Positions 15,338-24,852 of a stretch of DNA of 64,000 nt are shown here, in pieces. Location: assembly GCA_963794745.1 (NCBI GenBank), contig CAWCEZ010000007.1, positions 470,027-534,026 on the forward strand, given 5' to 3'. The notes beneath the pieces were generated by a model. That model ran no database searches, was not told the origin of the DNA, and worked only from the letters and a program-made list of their open reading frames with translations. Within the stretch, counting starts at the first letter, position 1, and the number at the start of each line of letters is the position of its first letter. The DNA comes from Fen-671 sp963794745. Lineage in GTDB: Bacteria; Actinomycetota; Acidimicrobiia; Acidimicrobiales; Palsa-688. Both the position numbers and the translations under genes were made by a program.

Positions 15338-16318
15338 CGCTGACGTCTCATCGCCCGACGTGGCCGGTCGGCAGACGCGGGCGCGCCTTTCCAGGGCCTC
15401 GGCCAGTTCAAGGCAGGTCCGTGCCTTTCGCCTCAGCTCGTCTGCAACCTCGTAAATGCGGCCCAACGGGACGTCCTCGAGGTGCAAGAACCCAATGTCC
15501 AGCGGGAGAACAGGTGCGGTCGGTGCATGGCGCACGGGAACGTCTGGCCTCAGGCTGCGAACCGCCGATACCGTGCGGTGCACGGTGGACGGGGCTACGC
15601 CGGCAGCCTCGGCCGCCTGGCGGAAACTGCTCGCCGGCTCCTCTGCCAATGCCTTGGCGATGGCCGCCCGGCCTGCAGCGGGGTCGACCGGCCTACGCCG
15701 CCCGTCCCTACCGGTCCTTACCCCCTGCCCCAGGGCGGCGGCGGCCTGGCGTATGCGGGCCACGGTGGAATGGGAGAGCCCGCAGACATCTGCTACCCAA
15801 CGGTCAGAGCGGTCCGGGCACCTGCGAAGGATCCTCCCGGCCGCTGCTTGGCGCTCGCTGCGGCTGAGCGGCTTACCGTGCCTGATGTTGGCTTGGACCG
15901 CGACGACCAACGCGTCGGTCTCGCTGCCTGAGAAAAGGACTGCGCTGATCTCGGTCCGGCCCATACGGCGGGACGCTTCGACCCGGTGCACCCCGTCGAC
16001 TACTTTCATCGTCCGCTCGTCGACCACCACGGGCGGGAGGCGGTCCAGCACCTCGGCGAGTGCCAGCACGTGGTCCTCGTCCACCCTCGTGTCCCGGGGG
16101 GAGTAGCTGCCGACCAGGTCCGCCAAACGCACGGCTCGCCCCTCGGGCCGGTCCTTGCCCGGGAGGCGCGCCGTGCTGTTGCCCGAGGTCGCCGCTCGAT
16201 CGTCCACGATGAACAAGAGGCGCGAACTTGCTGTTACGTACACAGCGGTGGCACAACCGTGGTCCCTACGGGAAATTTCAGTAAGGCAGGGCCCGCTGTG
16301 GTCAGACCGGGACTTCAA
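15275..16318 (-). CDS. StrR-like transcriptional regulator with ParB N-terminal domain
   Basis: 347 aa. Residues about 60-150 form a ParB-N-like domain (RLADLVGSYSPRDTRVDEDHVLALAEVLDRLPPVVVD, then KVVDGVHRVEASRRMG and NIRHGKPLSRSERQAAAGRIL). Helix-turn-helix segments follow (WVADVCGLSHSTVARIRQAAAAL and FRQAAEAAGVAPSTVHRTVSAV). This arrangement matches StrR/NovG-type pathway activators of Actinobacteria rather than chromosome partition ParB. The start is uncertain: 16318 gives a long N-terminus overlapping tag by 17 nt, and GTG 16207 is an alternative close to the conserved part. The 3' end overlaps the convergent CHAT gene by 63 nt. Confidence 0.75.
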   Translation of the reverse strand: MKSRSDHSGPCLTEISRRDHGCATAVYVTASSRLLFIVDDRAATSGNSTARLPGKDRPEGRAVRLADLVGSYSPRDTRVDEDHVLALAEVLDRLPPVVVDERTMKVVDGVHRVEASRRMGRTEISAVLFSGSETDALVVAVQANIRHGKPLSRSERQAAAGRILRRCPDRSDRWVADVCGLSHSTVARIRQAAAALGQGVRTGRDGRRRPVDPAAGRAAIAKALAEEPASSFRQAAEAAGVAPSTVHRTVSAVRSLRPDVPVRHAPTAPVLPLDIGFLHLEDVPLGRIYEVADELRRKARTCLELAEALERRARVCRPATSGDETSALGDDDGFEPIAEAREAGGRG

Positions 16319-16934
16319 AGTCGGCCCGGGCCAATTCCACTATGGCCCGGCTATGGCACCCTTTGAGATGGTCGTTGACAAGTCCCAGCGACTGCATGGC
16401 GGCGTACACCGTGGTCTCCCCGACGAAACGGAAACCCACCCGGCGCAGCTCGGCGGAAAGGGCCTTCGACTCGGGAGTCGACGCCGGCAGATCCCTCATA
16501 GCCCTGGGCACCGGGCGGGCTCCCGGCTCGTGGCGCCATACAAGGCCAGCCAACCGGGCACCCTGCTCGCGCAGGCGGACCGTGGCCTGTGCGTTCGCAA
16601 TCGTCGCGACGATCTTGCCACGGTGCCGGATGATGCCCGCGTCCGCGAGCAGCCGTTCGACGTCGGCATCGTCGAAACGGGCGACCAAGCGCGGGTCGAA
16701 CGACGCGAACGCGCTGCGGAAATTCTCGCGTTTTCGCAAGATGGTAAGCCAGGAAAGGCCGGCCTGGAAACCTTCGAGACAGAGCTTCTCGAACACCCGG
16801 TTATCGTCGCCGACCGGCAACCCCCACTCGTTGTCATGGTACGCCTGGTATTCCGGTGTCGAAGCTCCCCAGCGACATCTCGCAGCGCCGTCCTCGCCAA
16901 TGACGAGATCGCTTGACATTTCCCTAGCGGCCAC
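16302..16934 (-). CDS. tag: DNA-3-methyladenine glycosylase I
   Basis: 210 aa, the usual length for Tag, which removes 3-methyladenine from alkylated DNA. RCRWG, then YHDNEWGLPVGDD, LEGFQAGLSWLTILRKRENFR, then AGIIRHRGKI and the C-terminal GFRFVGETTVYAAMQSLGLVNDHLKGCHSR are all diagnostic. They include the conserved aromatic and glutamate positions of the base pocket and the C-terminal His/Cys zinc ligands. GTG 16934 directly abuts the stop of the MMPL gene; ATG 16919 is an equally possible start. Confidence 0.95.
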   Translation of the reverse strand: MAAREMSSDLVIGEDGAARCRWGASTPEYQAYHDNEWGLPVGDDNRVFEKLCLEGFQAGLSWLTILRKRENFRSAFASFDPRLVARFDDADVERLLADAGIIRHRGKIVATIANAQATVRLREQGARLAGLVWRHEPGARPVPRAMRDLPASTPESKALSAELRRVGFRFVGETTVYAAMQSLGLVNDHLKGCHSRAIVELARADFEVPV

Positions 16935-19045
16935 TCAGCTCTGCCCGGCGACGACTAACTCCTCGTCCCTCGGGACCTGGCTCGCGGGACTACGCGGCGG
17001 CCGGCTGGGCCACCAAATCCGGTCACCGAGGTCGAGGTTGAGGGCCGTGACCAAGATGGAGCGGACCACGAGCGTGTCGAGCAACACTCCGAACGCCACA
17101 GCGAAGCCGATCTCCGCGAACTCAGTGACAGGCAGCGTGCCGAGGACTGCGAAGGTCCCGGCGAGGACAAAGCCAGCCGACGTGATAACTCCGCCAGTAG
17201 CGGCGAGGCCCAACAGAGCCCCGGTACGGGTCCCGTGCGCATGGGTCTCCTCCCGCACCCGGGTCATCAAGAAAATGTTGTAATCGATGCCTAGCGCCAC
17301 GAGGAACACGAACACGAACAACGGGAACGCACTGTCTTCAGCGGGGACACCGAAGATGTTGTTGAACACGAGCGCGCTCACCCCGAGGGCGGCGCCAAAG
17401 GACAGCACAACGGTGGCGACGAGCAGTAGCGGGGCGAACAGGGCACGCAGCAAAAGGGACAAGATGGCGAACACGACCAAAAGCGTGATCGGGATGATGA
17501 GGTCCCGGTCGTGGTGGGCCGCGTTTTCCACGTCGAGGTTCACCGCGCTCGCGCCGCCTACGAGGGCGTGCGCGCCCGGTATCGCGTGGACAGCGACGCG
17601 AGCCTTTTCGACCGTGAGATAGGCGGCGTTGCTTACAGGGTTAGCGTTCGTGGTCCCTTGCAGGTAGGCCAAACCGTTCTTCACGATGGGCGGCGATACC
17701 GATGCGATCCCGGGCGTGGCTTTGAGCGCTGCTTGCACTGGGGCCGTCTCGGCTGCGTTTGCAATTACAACGACGGGGCTACCAAGCCCAGCGGGGAAGT
17801 GGCGGCTGAGCACCTCTTGGCCGACGATCGAGCTGGGGGTGCCGCGGAAGGACTGTTTCTCGGTCAGCCCGTTGGCATGCAGCCCGAGGGTGCCGAGAGC
17901 TAGTGCGCCCAGGACGACGGCGGTAACTACCCAGACCCAGCGAGGTCGGCGGCTGATCTGGCGGCCGATGCGTGCCCACACCCCGGTGGAGGTGGGCTCG
18001 ACCGAGCCGACCGAGGGACGGTAGGCAGGAAGATCCAACGCCCCGCTATCACCAGTAGCGCCGGCAGGAGGGTGATCATTGACGCCAGGCCGACGACTAT
18101 TCCGAGCGCTGCGACCGGTCCCAGGCCTCGAGTGGAATTGCTCTCTGCGATCAAGAGGCAAAGCAGGCCAGCTATGACAGTGCTTGCGCTGGCCACGATG
18201 GCCGGACCTGCTCGGTGTACGGCGATAGCCATCGCCTCATGGCGGTCGGCGTGACGGCGCAGCTCCTCGCGGTAGCGCGCCACCAGGAGCAGCGCGTAGT
18301 CGGTACCCGCCCCAAACACGAGCACGGTCAGGATCCCGGCGCTCTCCGCGTTGACCACGAGCCCGGCATGGCGGGCCAGCAAGTAGATGACTGCCTCCGC
18401 GGTCGTCAAGGCGATGCCGGCAGAGATGACGGGCAGCAGCCAGACGAACGGGCTTCTGTAGGTCAGCAGCAAGATAACGACCACAACAGCTATCGCCGAG
18501 TACAGCAGCGTGCCGTCAATGCCTTTGAATGCGTTCTCGGAGTCCGAAGCGTTGCCCAGCGGGCCCGTGACATAGACCGACAGGCCTGGTGATCCCCCGG
18601 CGATCTGTTTAACCTTGTCTACGACCGCCGGCGTAGCTGACCATCCATCTGCGCCGAGGTTGTACGGGACGGCGACCTGCGCCGCCTCGCCGTCGCGGGA
18701 CCATACCGGGCCGACAACCGGGCCGCCGAGCGGTGCGACGCTGGCGAAGCTACCCGTGTTGGCCGCAATTTTCGTCCGGTCAGCTGCCGTCAGGCCGTGT
18801 GAGCGCTGGTAGACGATGACAGCGACCAGTGTGTTCGGGTTTTCGAAGGCGCCCTGCGCGTCGAGGACCTTCGTCGACTCGGCGCCCCCGGGTAGGTACG
18901 CGGAGGCGTTATTTTGCTCGGCTCCCATCAACTTGCCCGCCAGCGGCCCCGCAACGGCGACCACGACTAGCCAAAAGACGAGGACCAGCCACTTCCCGCG
19001 CCGACCCACGAGCGCGGGGATCCAACGTGCCTGAATTGATCCCAC
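16935..19045 (-). CDS. MMPL-family RND transporter, frameshifted
   Basis: About 703 aa in total, as two halves each with a large extracytoplasmic loop and a bundle of hydrophobic helices, the MMPL/ActII-3 architecture. The first half has GKWLVLVFWLVVV, AYLPGGAEST and VLVFGAGTDYALLLVARYREELR (the GTDYALLL helix carries the proton-relay Asp). The second half has the matching FVFLVALGIDYNIFLMTRVREE. The frame breaks near 18020-18035, within FLP...AYRPSVG. Both halves are otherwise clean, so an indel is likely. MMPL proteins export lipids or small molecules, but the substrate is unknown. Confidence 0.87.
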
Positions 19046-19070
19046 GGGAGTGATTCTGGCATCAGCTCCC
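19046..19070. other. Bulged inverted repeat upstream of the MMPL start
   Basis: GGGAGTGAT (19046-19054) can pair with ATCAGCTCCC (19061-19070) if one G is bulged, leaving a 6-nt loop. It sits immediately upstream of the GTG assigned to the MMPL transporter and downstream of the SDR stop. It could be a repressor site for the exporter or a weak terminator. Evidence is limited to symmetry and position. Confidence 0.3.
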
Positions 19071-19112
19071 GTCCCCCCGCTAGTGGTTTGTTCGCATGGC
19101 CCGCGACGTGTC

Positions 19113-19835
19113 TCAGCGCAGGCTGAAGCCGCCGTCCATCAAAAGCTCGGTGCCGCAGCAATAGCCCGAGTCGGTACTGAGCAGGAACGCCACGGCGCGA
19201 GCCACCTCGTCCGGCTCGGCGAAACGGTTGAGCACGATCCCCGGCAACCAGTTCTCGAACTGGTGCGTTTTCTTGGCCAGCAGTGGCGTGCCCACGTAGC
19301 CCGGTGAGACCGCGTTGACACGAACGCCCCGGGGGCCCCATTCAACTGCCAGCGACTTCGACAGTGCGGTGACAGCGGCCTTGGAGGCGTTATATGCGCA
19401 CTGGTGTTGGGGGAAATTGACGACGTAGTTGCCTGACATCGAGGCGATGTTGACGATGCTGCCACCGCCTCTCGCCAGTAGCTGGCGCCCGAAGGCCTGG
19501 CAGCTGAGGAACAGCCCCCGCAGGTTCACCGACAATACGGAGTCGAACAGTTCGATCGCCATGTCCTCGGCCGCCACGTCGTCTTCGACGATGCCGGCGC
19601 AACAAACGAGGTCAACCGGTCCCGCTGCGGTGTCGTAGACCGTCGCCGCCGCCGCTTGCACGCTTGAGGGGTCCGTAACGTCCACGCTCACAAACGCGAC
19701 GCCGGCTAGCGGCTCGGGCGCTACTCGGTCGAGTGCGAACACCGATAACCCAAGCCCTGCCAGGTAAGCGCAGAGCGCTTGGCCGATGCCACCACTTGCC
19801 CCAGTCACCGCTACCTGCCCATTGCGGAACTCCAT
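19113..19835 (-). CDS. Short-chain dehydrogenase/reductase (SDR)
   Basis: 240 aa, a classical SDR. TGASGGIG is the Rossmann nucleotide site, followed by an acidic D in FALDRVA that favours NAD(H). The catalytic Ser lies in NIASMSGNYVVN and the Tyr/Lys in YNASKAA; the usual NNAG is replaced by CCAGI. C-terminal SPGYVGTPLL and DGGFSL are typical. ATG 19835 is chosen because GGAGG lies upstream and the Rossmann fold starts there. SDRs with the MSGNYVN.PQ.Q pattern often oxidise polyols or sugar alcohols, but the substrate is unknown. It lies downstream of the GMC oxidoreductase on the same strand with a 103-nt gap. Confidence 0.88.
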   Translation of the reverse strand: MEFRNGQVAVTGASGGIGQALCAYLAGLGLSVFALDRVAPEPLAGVAFVSVDVTDPSSVQAAAATVYDTAAGPVDLVCCAGIVEDDVAAEDMAIELFDSVLSVNLRGLFLSCQAFGRQLLARGGGSIVNIASMSGNYVVNFPQHQCAYNASKAAVTALSKSLAVEWGPRGVRVNAVSPGYVGTPLLAKKTHQFENWLPGIVLNRFAEPDEVARAVAFLLSTDSGYCCGTELLMDGGFSLR

Positions 19836-19938
19836 GTTCAGCCTCCGTTCCTTGGTCCCTGCCAACTTATCCGGTGGGATCTTCGTGAATGGCCAGATCC
19901 CGTGGCCTACCGCGGTGCGGCCCGGACAGGGGCCTGCC

Positions 19939-22109
19939 TTAGAGGCGCCTTGCCAAGGCTTCCGCACTACGCCAGGCGAGGGCCATGATCGTCAAGGCTG
20001 GGTTTATGCCCGCGTTCGTAACGTGGACGGAACCATCGGCGAGGACCACGTTGGTGCAGTCGTGCAGCGCCGCGGTGGGGTCGCAAACCGACGTGGCAGG
20101 GTCGTTCCCCATACGGCAGGTACCGGCCTGGTGCTGGCCGGCAGACAGACGAGGCTGTGGCTTCGCCCTCGGCCAAGACCAGAACTCGGCAGCACCGCTC
20201 GCTTCCATCCACTCGAGGGCGCGCTCAGCGAGGAAGCTCGAGGCCAGGTAGTCATCGGGATGAGAGTGACCGGACAACCGGGCCACCGGCAGGCCCAGGT
20301 GGTCGGTAACGGTCTGGTCTAGCTCCACGCGAGAGGCGCCGTTTGGGATCTCTTGAATTGGGCCCATCACGTGAGCGGTACGGCGGTAACCATCTCGCAT
20401 GGCCACCTTGTTCGCCGCGCCCCAGCGGGGCACGGAGGGACCGAGCGCGGTGTGCCAGAAGATCGTGGGCGTCTTTACGAACTCGTCAGCCAACATGCCT
20501 CCGCCGACGAAGCTCGCGTTGCCGTGGAGGAAACGGCACGTGGCAATGGAGGGGCCGGCGCAGCCCCGTCGGCGACCGGCTCGTCGAACAAACCAACAGC
20601 ACCGACATATGTGTGGCCCTGCAGGCTGGTGCCGACCAGGGGGCCGCCCATCTCCGAGATGAGCAGGAGCCTGGCCGTCTCGATAGCTCCGGCGGAGAGG
20701 ACCACCGCTCCTGCCAGCACCTCCCGGGCGCCGCCCGCGCCGTCCTCGCCCACGAGCACAACACCCCTAGCGCGTCCTGGCGGCCCCGTCAGCACCCTCG
20801 CCACTCGCGTACCGACCAATACCGTGCAATGCCCAGAAGCCACCGCGTCCGCTAATACCGAATTGTGGGACCCGGTTTTTGCGTCCACAGGACAGGCGAA
20901 ACCGATGCACTGAGAGCACCGCACGCATGCCGGCCGCCCGCCGAAGGGGACGGTATTTATCATCAGAGGTACCGCTGCAGTGGGCCAACCAAGGCGCTGG
21001 GCACCCATCGCCAAGCGGTGCCCGGCCGCGCCGAGCGGGAACGGGGGGAGCGGGTAGCCACGGCTGCGAGGCCCGGCATGTGCGTGACCCGGCTCTCCTG
21101 CCACCCCCAGGGCCCATTCGGCACGGTCGTAGTAAGGCTCGAGATCGTCGTAAGAGATGGGCCAATCAGCCAAGGTGCTATTGTCCGGCTCCCCATAGGT
21201 CGTGGCCATGCGAAAATCAATGGGGCTCATGCGCCATGCCTGGGCACCCCACACACGGGTCCCGCCGCCCAGCGTCATGGCTACGTTGTTCCAGCCAGGG
21301 TCAAGGGGAGAAAGCACCTCAGGCCCTTCGTCGCTGACCAGTACCCGGGGATTGCCGGACAACGGCGGCCCAGTGTTGTGGCCCAGACGAGCCAGCCGAT
21401 GATTGCGGAGATGGTCCGTGGCCACCTCGTCGTTACCGAGGGCGTCGCCTCGTTCCACTACCAGCACTTCGAAGCCGGCGGCGGCCAAGACATGAGCCGC
21501 AACTCCTCCCCCTGCTCCGGCACCCACGACGACCACGTCATAGCGGTCGCGGACCTCCTGGTGGGAGCGCACGACGGCAGGGATGCGGCCCCGAGAGGCG
21601 GGCGCTAGCGGTGCAGGGTAACCGACCATCGACCAGGAGACCGACCCTCGGTTGCCGCCGTTGCCCGGGTCGGCGTAATAGCCCTCAGCGACAAGGGTCA
21701 CGAGGGTTTCAAAGAACACGGCCGGGGGCACGGCCCAGGCCGTCTTCACATCGCCGCGCTCCACGGCGGCCAGGACCTGGTCCTGGTCGGCCGGGCCGAG
21801 TAGGGCGAACCCAGCACCCGCGTGGGACTTAGCTTCGGCATCGAGATCGTCGAGACCGTTCAGCAACAGCGGCCACTCCGCGCCGGGCCCAGCTGGGGCA
21901 TTGCGTTCTATGAAGTCCATCACTCCTGCCTGGGTGGCAGAGGGAAAATTGTCCTCGGGGACCACCCGGTCAACAGCGGCAGCCAAGGTGACGCGACGCG
22001 CCCCATCGAGCAAGAGCGGTGTCCCATCGTGGGGTGCCGTCACTCGGCCATCATCCCACACGAGATAAGTGGTTACGCTGTTTGAATATCTCCGGCCATG
22101 CCGGTCCAA
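19939..22109 (-). CDS. GMC-family oxidoreductase with N-terminal gluconate-2-dehydrogenase-subunit-3-like domain, frameshifted
   Basis: About 720 aa. The first about 150 residues (RRVTLAAAVDRVVPEDNFPSATQAGVMDFI) resemble the small subunit 3 family of gluconate 2-dehydrogenase. The GMC flavoprotein follows: FAD site DVVVVGAGAGGGVAAHVLA, MTLGGGTRVWGAQAWR, CVRCSQCIGFACPVDAKTGS, and the C-terminal HQAGTCRMG and NPALTIMALAWRSAE with the active-site His and Asn. The frame breaks near 20550-20565. The intended sequence continues as GPSIATCRFLHGNASFVGGGM. GTG 22043 is an alternative start, which would leave room for a promoter shared with the divergent PaiB-like gene. An oxidase or dehydrogenase of sugars or alcohols is expected. 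Confidence 0.87.
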
Positions 22110-22132
22110 ATCTTCCGATAAGGCGGTCCGAC

Positions 22133-22753
22133 ATGTACGTCCCCGCGCATTTCGCTGTCGACGATGGACAGCTCGCCCAGCTGATGGCCGACTTCCCCGT
22201 AGCAGACTTGGTTACGCTCACCCCGCAGGGCCTCGTCGCAACGTTCCTCCCCGTCCTGTACGAACCGGCAACCGGTGAACGGGGCTCCATTATCGGCCAC
22301 GTCGCTCGCGGCAACGACCAGTGGCGCGGCCCGGACCTCGCTGAAGCGCTCGTAATCCTTCACGGCCTGAACGCTTATGTTTCACCTTCGTGGTACCCGT
22401 CTAAAGCCGACCACGGACGAGTCGTGCCGACCTGGGACTACCTCACCGCGCATGTCTATGGTCGTTTGGTCGTCCACGACGACGCGCGGTGGGTGGAGTC
22501 TTTGGTCCGACGGCTCACTGCCACGCACGAAGCGGGTCGTCCCCGGCCGTGGTCCGTTGACGACGCGCCTGCAACCTTCACGGCAGCCCAGCTGAAGGCG
22601 ATCGTAGGAGTCGAGGTAATCATTAACCGCGTGCAGGTGAAAGCCAAGTGGAGCCAAAATCGACCGGGCTCGGATATCGACGGGGTCATACAAGGACTGG
22701 AAGCGAGCGGCCAAAGCGACGCTGCCGCGGCCGTCCGTGAATTTCGTCCCTAG
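22133..22753 (+). CDS. PaiB-like FMN-binding protein (FMN-binding negative transcriptional regulator family)
   Basis: 206 aa of the PaiB family, split-barrel flavin-binding proteins named after a Bacillus repressor of protease synthesis and sporulation. MYVPAHF at the N-terminus, GHVARGNDQWRG, LVILHGLNAYVSPSWYPSKADHGRVVPTWDYLTAHVYGRL and VEVIINRVQVKAKWSQNRP are the conserved blocks. ATG 22133 starts exactly at the conserved MYVPAHF. The TAG stop shares a CTAG with the convergent Gfo/Idh/MocA gene. Many members are probably enzymes rather than DNA-binding proteins. Confidence 0.9.
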   Translation: MYVPAHFAVDDGQLAQLMADFPVADLVTLTPQGLVATFLPVLYEPATGERGSIIGHVARGNDQWRGPDLAEALVILHGLNAYVSPSWYPSKADHGRVVPTWDYLTAHVYGRLVVHDDARWVESLVRRLTATHEAGRPRPWSVDDAPATFTAAQLKAIVGVEVIINRVQVKAKWSQNRPGSDIDGVIQGLEASGQSDAAAAVREFRP

Positions 22754-23932
22754 TGCTCCTGCTCGATTTCAACGCGCGTGCCGGAGAGCGCCGACATGAC
22801 CATGGCCTCGCTGATCAAAGCTACTCGGTAACCGTCCTCGAAAGTAGCTCCGTCGGGTGCCACTGGGCGGTCCTCGCCGAGACAACGAAAGAAATGGATG
22901 AACATGTTCGTGTGCGCGTGCTCCCAACCGAGCAGGTGGCCGCTCGGCCACCAGAGATTGTATGGAGGGATGCTCGGGTTCGCAAACTATGACGTCGGCC
23001 AACCCGTTTACTGCGGTCCCCGCATCGCTGGATGCGCTCACGCGCAGCTCGTTCAACCGCTCCAGATCCCACGCTAGGGTGCCTCGCTCGCAGTTGACTT
23101 CCCAGGCCAACATGTTGCGCCGCCCGGAGCAGTAGCCGGAGGCGTCGATGGTCCCGGTGGCACCGCTCGCGAACCGGACGAGAGAGGTGACGATGTCACC
23201 CGGCGCGGGCCGCTCCCGCCCTCCTTTTTCGCTCGGCCTGCTGAGCGGGTCACTGAACAGGGCCGAGACACTGGCGATCTCGCCGATGAGAAAGCGCGCC
23301 TGGTCGATGGCGTGACAGCCGATGGTAACCAAGGAACCATCCGGCGACACCGAGCTCCAGCCTTGCGAGTAACGCAAACGCGCTTGGTAGATCTCGCCGA
23401 AAGCCCCGCCGCGCAGCATGTCACGGGCGAGGCGCACCGCGGGCACAAACCGGTAGTTGTAACAGCACAGGTGCTTGACGCCGGCTCGTTCGGCCGCCTC
23501 CCACATACGGAGCGCGTCGGCCGCGCTGCGTGCGAGCGGCTTTTCACAAACGACGTGCTTCCCGGCCGCAATAGCGGCAAGCGTGGGCTCCACATGCGCG
23601 GGATCGGCGGCGGCGTTGTCGAATACCGTCAACCGTTCGTCCTCGACCAGGCCGTGCCAGTCGGTGTAGTACCCGCCAAACCCATAACGCACGGCCGCCT
23701 CAGCCACTCGCTCATGGGACCTCCCGGCGACCGCCACGAGCTCGGGGCGCACCACACCCGGCCAATCGATGTAGGCAAGCGTGCGCATCGCGTTGCTGTG
23801 GGCCTTACCCATAAACCCGTACCCGAGCATCCCTACACCTGCCCTCGGACGGGGGTCGGGCGCGGACGGGTGGAAGCCCCGCCCAGGCGTCATCTTTGTC
23901 CCAGTGAGGCCGGGTTCAGCCGCCTGTGACAA
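22750..23932 (-). CDS. Gfo/Idh/MocA-family sugar oxidoreductase, frameshifted near the 3' end
   Basis: About 394 aa. The Rossmann domain starts VGMLGYGFMGKAHSNAMR, with CEKPLARSAADA as the conserved EKP block of the family. YNYRFVPAVRLARDML and TIGCHAIDQARFLIGEI belong to the C-terminal substrate domain; H in GCHAID is a usual active-site residue. Near 22965-22980 the frame breaks. The family-typical NLWWPSGHLLGWEHAHTNMF continues in another frame to a TAG at 22750, overlapping the PaiB stop. The start is uncertain between 23932 and an ATG at 23893. It is the last gene of the long glycoside operon, consistent with oxidising a liberated sugar, for example at C3. Confidence 0.85.
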
Positions 23933-24818
23933 TAGGATCCCGGACCTTGTCAGCCTCGACAGTTGTAACCAGACGGCGGAGCTCGACGATGCTCTGGCGC
24001 ACTGCTAGATGTTCGTCGAAGCGGTAGTCCGGGTGGAGGTGGTCTATTTCGACTGCCAGGAGCCCGTCATAACCCGCCTCTGAGAGCAACCGCAGCACCC
24101 GGCCCAAATCGATCAGCCCCTCCCCAACGGGAGTACTGGAGAAAAAGAACCATGCCGCTGGAGAGGCGTCGCTGCGCACCTTCAAATCCTTGATATGCGT
24201 GGCAAACACGTGCTTAGCCAACCTCTCCATGGCAACCACAGGGTCGTCCAAGAGCCGGACGAAATTGCCGGTGTCGAAGTTCACCCCGAAGAACGGCGAA
24301 CCAACTGCCTCTACCAGCCACAGCATCTCCTTGGAGGTGTAGTCACCGTGGTTTTCTGCGGCAAGTTTGATCCCTCGGGTGCCCGCGTGCCGCGCGGCCT
24401 CTTGGAACCAACCTGCCAAAACGTCGAGGCGCGGTTGGCGCGGCTCGTAACGCCAGTCGGTCGGCCCAGGACCAGGGGTCACCCGCATTACCTTGGCGCC
24501 GATCAAGTCTGCGTTACCAATTTGGGTGACCAAGTCGTCGAGGGCCCAGCGGTTGGTGCCGTCTTCGAGCCCCGTCGGGTGACCCCAGGCGTAGACGCGG
24601 TCCAGTCCAAAGTCATCGAGCCGTGCCCTCAGCTCACCGAACCAGGATCCTTCCATAGTGGGGAAGAAGCATGACTCAAGCGAGACTCCGTCAACTCCGA
24701 GTTCCACGGCGAAATCAAGAAAATCCTCCATGGTCATCGGCTTGCTCGGGGGGGGCTGCTCCTCGTAGACCTCCCCGAAGAACCGATGGAAACAGTAGCT
24801 GTCGATCCCGATCCTCAT
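23916..24818 (-). CDS. Sugar phosphate isomerase/epimerase-like TIM-barrel protein
   Basis: About 300 aa, AP-endonuclease-2/xylose-isomerase-like TIM barrel. MRIGIDSYCFHRFFGE opens the first strand. GVDGVSLESCFFP, IKLAAENHGDYTSKEM (metal-binding Glu), FFGVNFDTGNFVRLLDDP (metal-binding Asp), FATHIKDLK and LLAVEIDHLHPDYRFDE provide the expected metal and barrel residues. ATG 24818 has AGGAG ten bases upstream, better spaced than GTG 24827. It overlaps the following Gfo/Idh/MocA gene by up to 17 nt. The pairing of these two families is common in inositol and 3-keto-sugar catabolism. The exact reaction is unknown. Confidence 0.87.
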   Translation of the reverse strand: MRIGIDSYCFHRFFGEVYEEQPPPSKPMTMEDFLDFAVELGVDGVSLESCFFPTMEGSWFGELRARLDDFGLDRVYAWGHPTGLEDGTNRWALDDLVTQIGNADLIGAKVMRVTPGPGPTDWRYEPRQPRLDVLAGWFQEAARHAGTRGIKLAAENHGDYTSKEMLWLVEAVGSPFFGVNFDTGNFVRLLDDPVVAMERLAKHVFATHIKDLKVRSDASPAAWFFFSSTPVGEGLIDLGRVLRLLSEAGYDGLLAVEIDHLHPDYRFDEHLAVRQSIVELRRLVTTVEADKVRDPIVTGG

Positions 24819-24852
24819 GCCTTGCACGCTCCTGGTCGGTCTTTTGAGCCCC

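Noticed and set aside
15275..16318. Chromosome or plasmid partition ParB
   Set aside because: There is no ParA partner. The VDGVHR and HGKPLSRSERQAAAGRI blocks with following HTHs match StrR/NovG-type activators.
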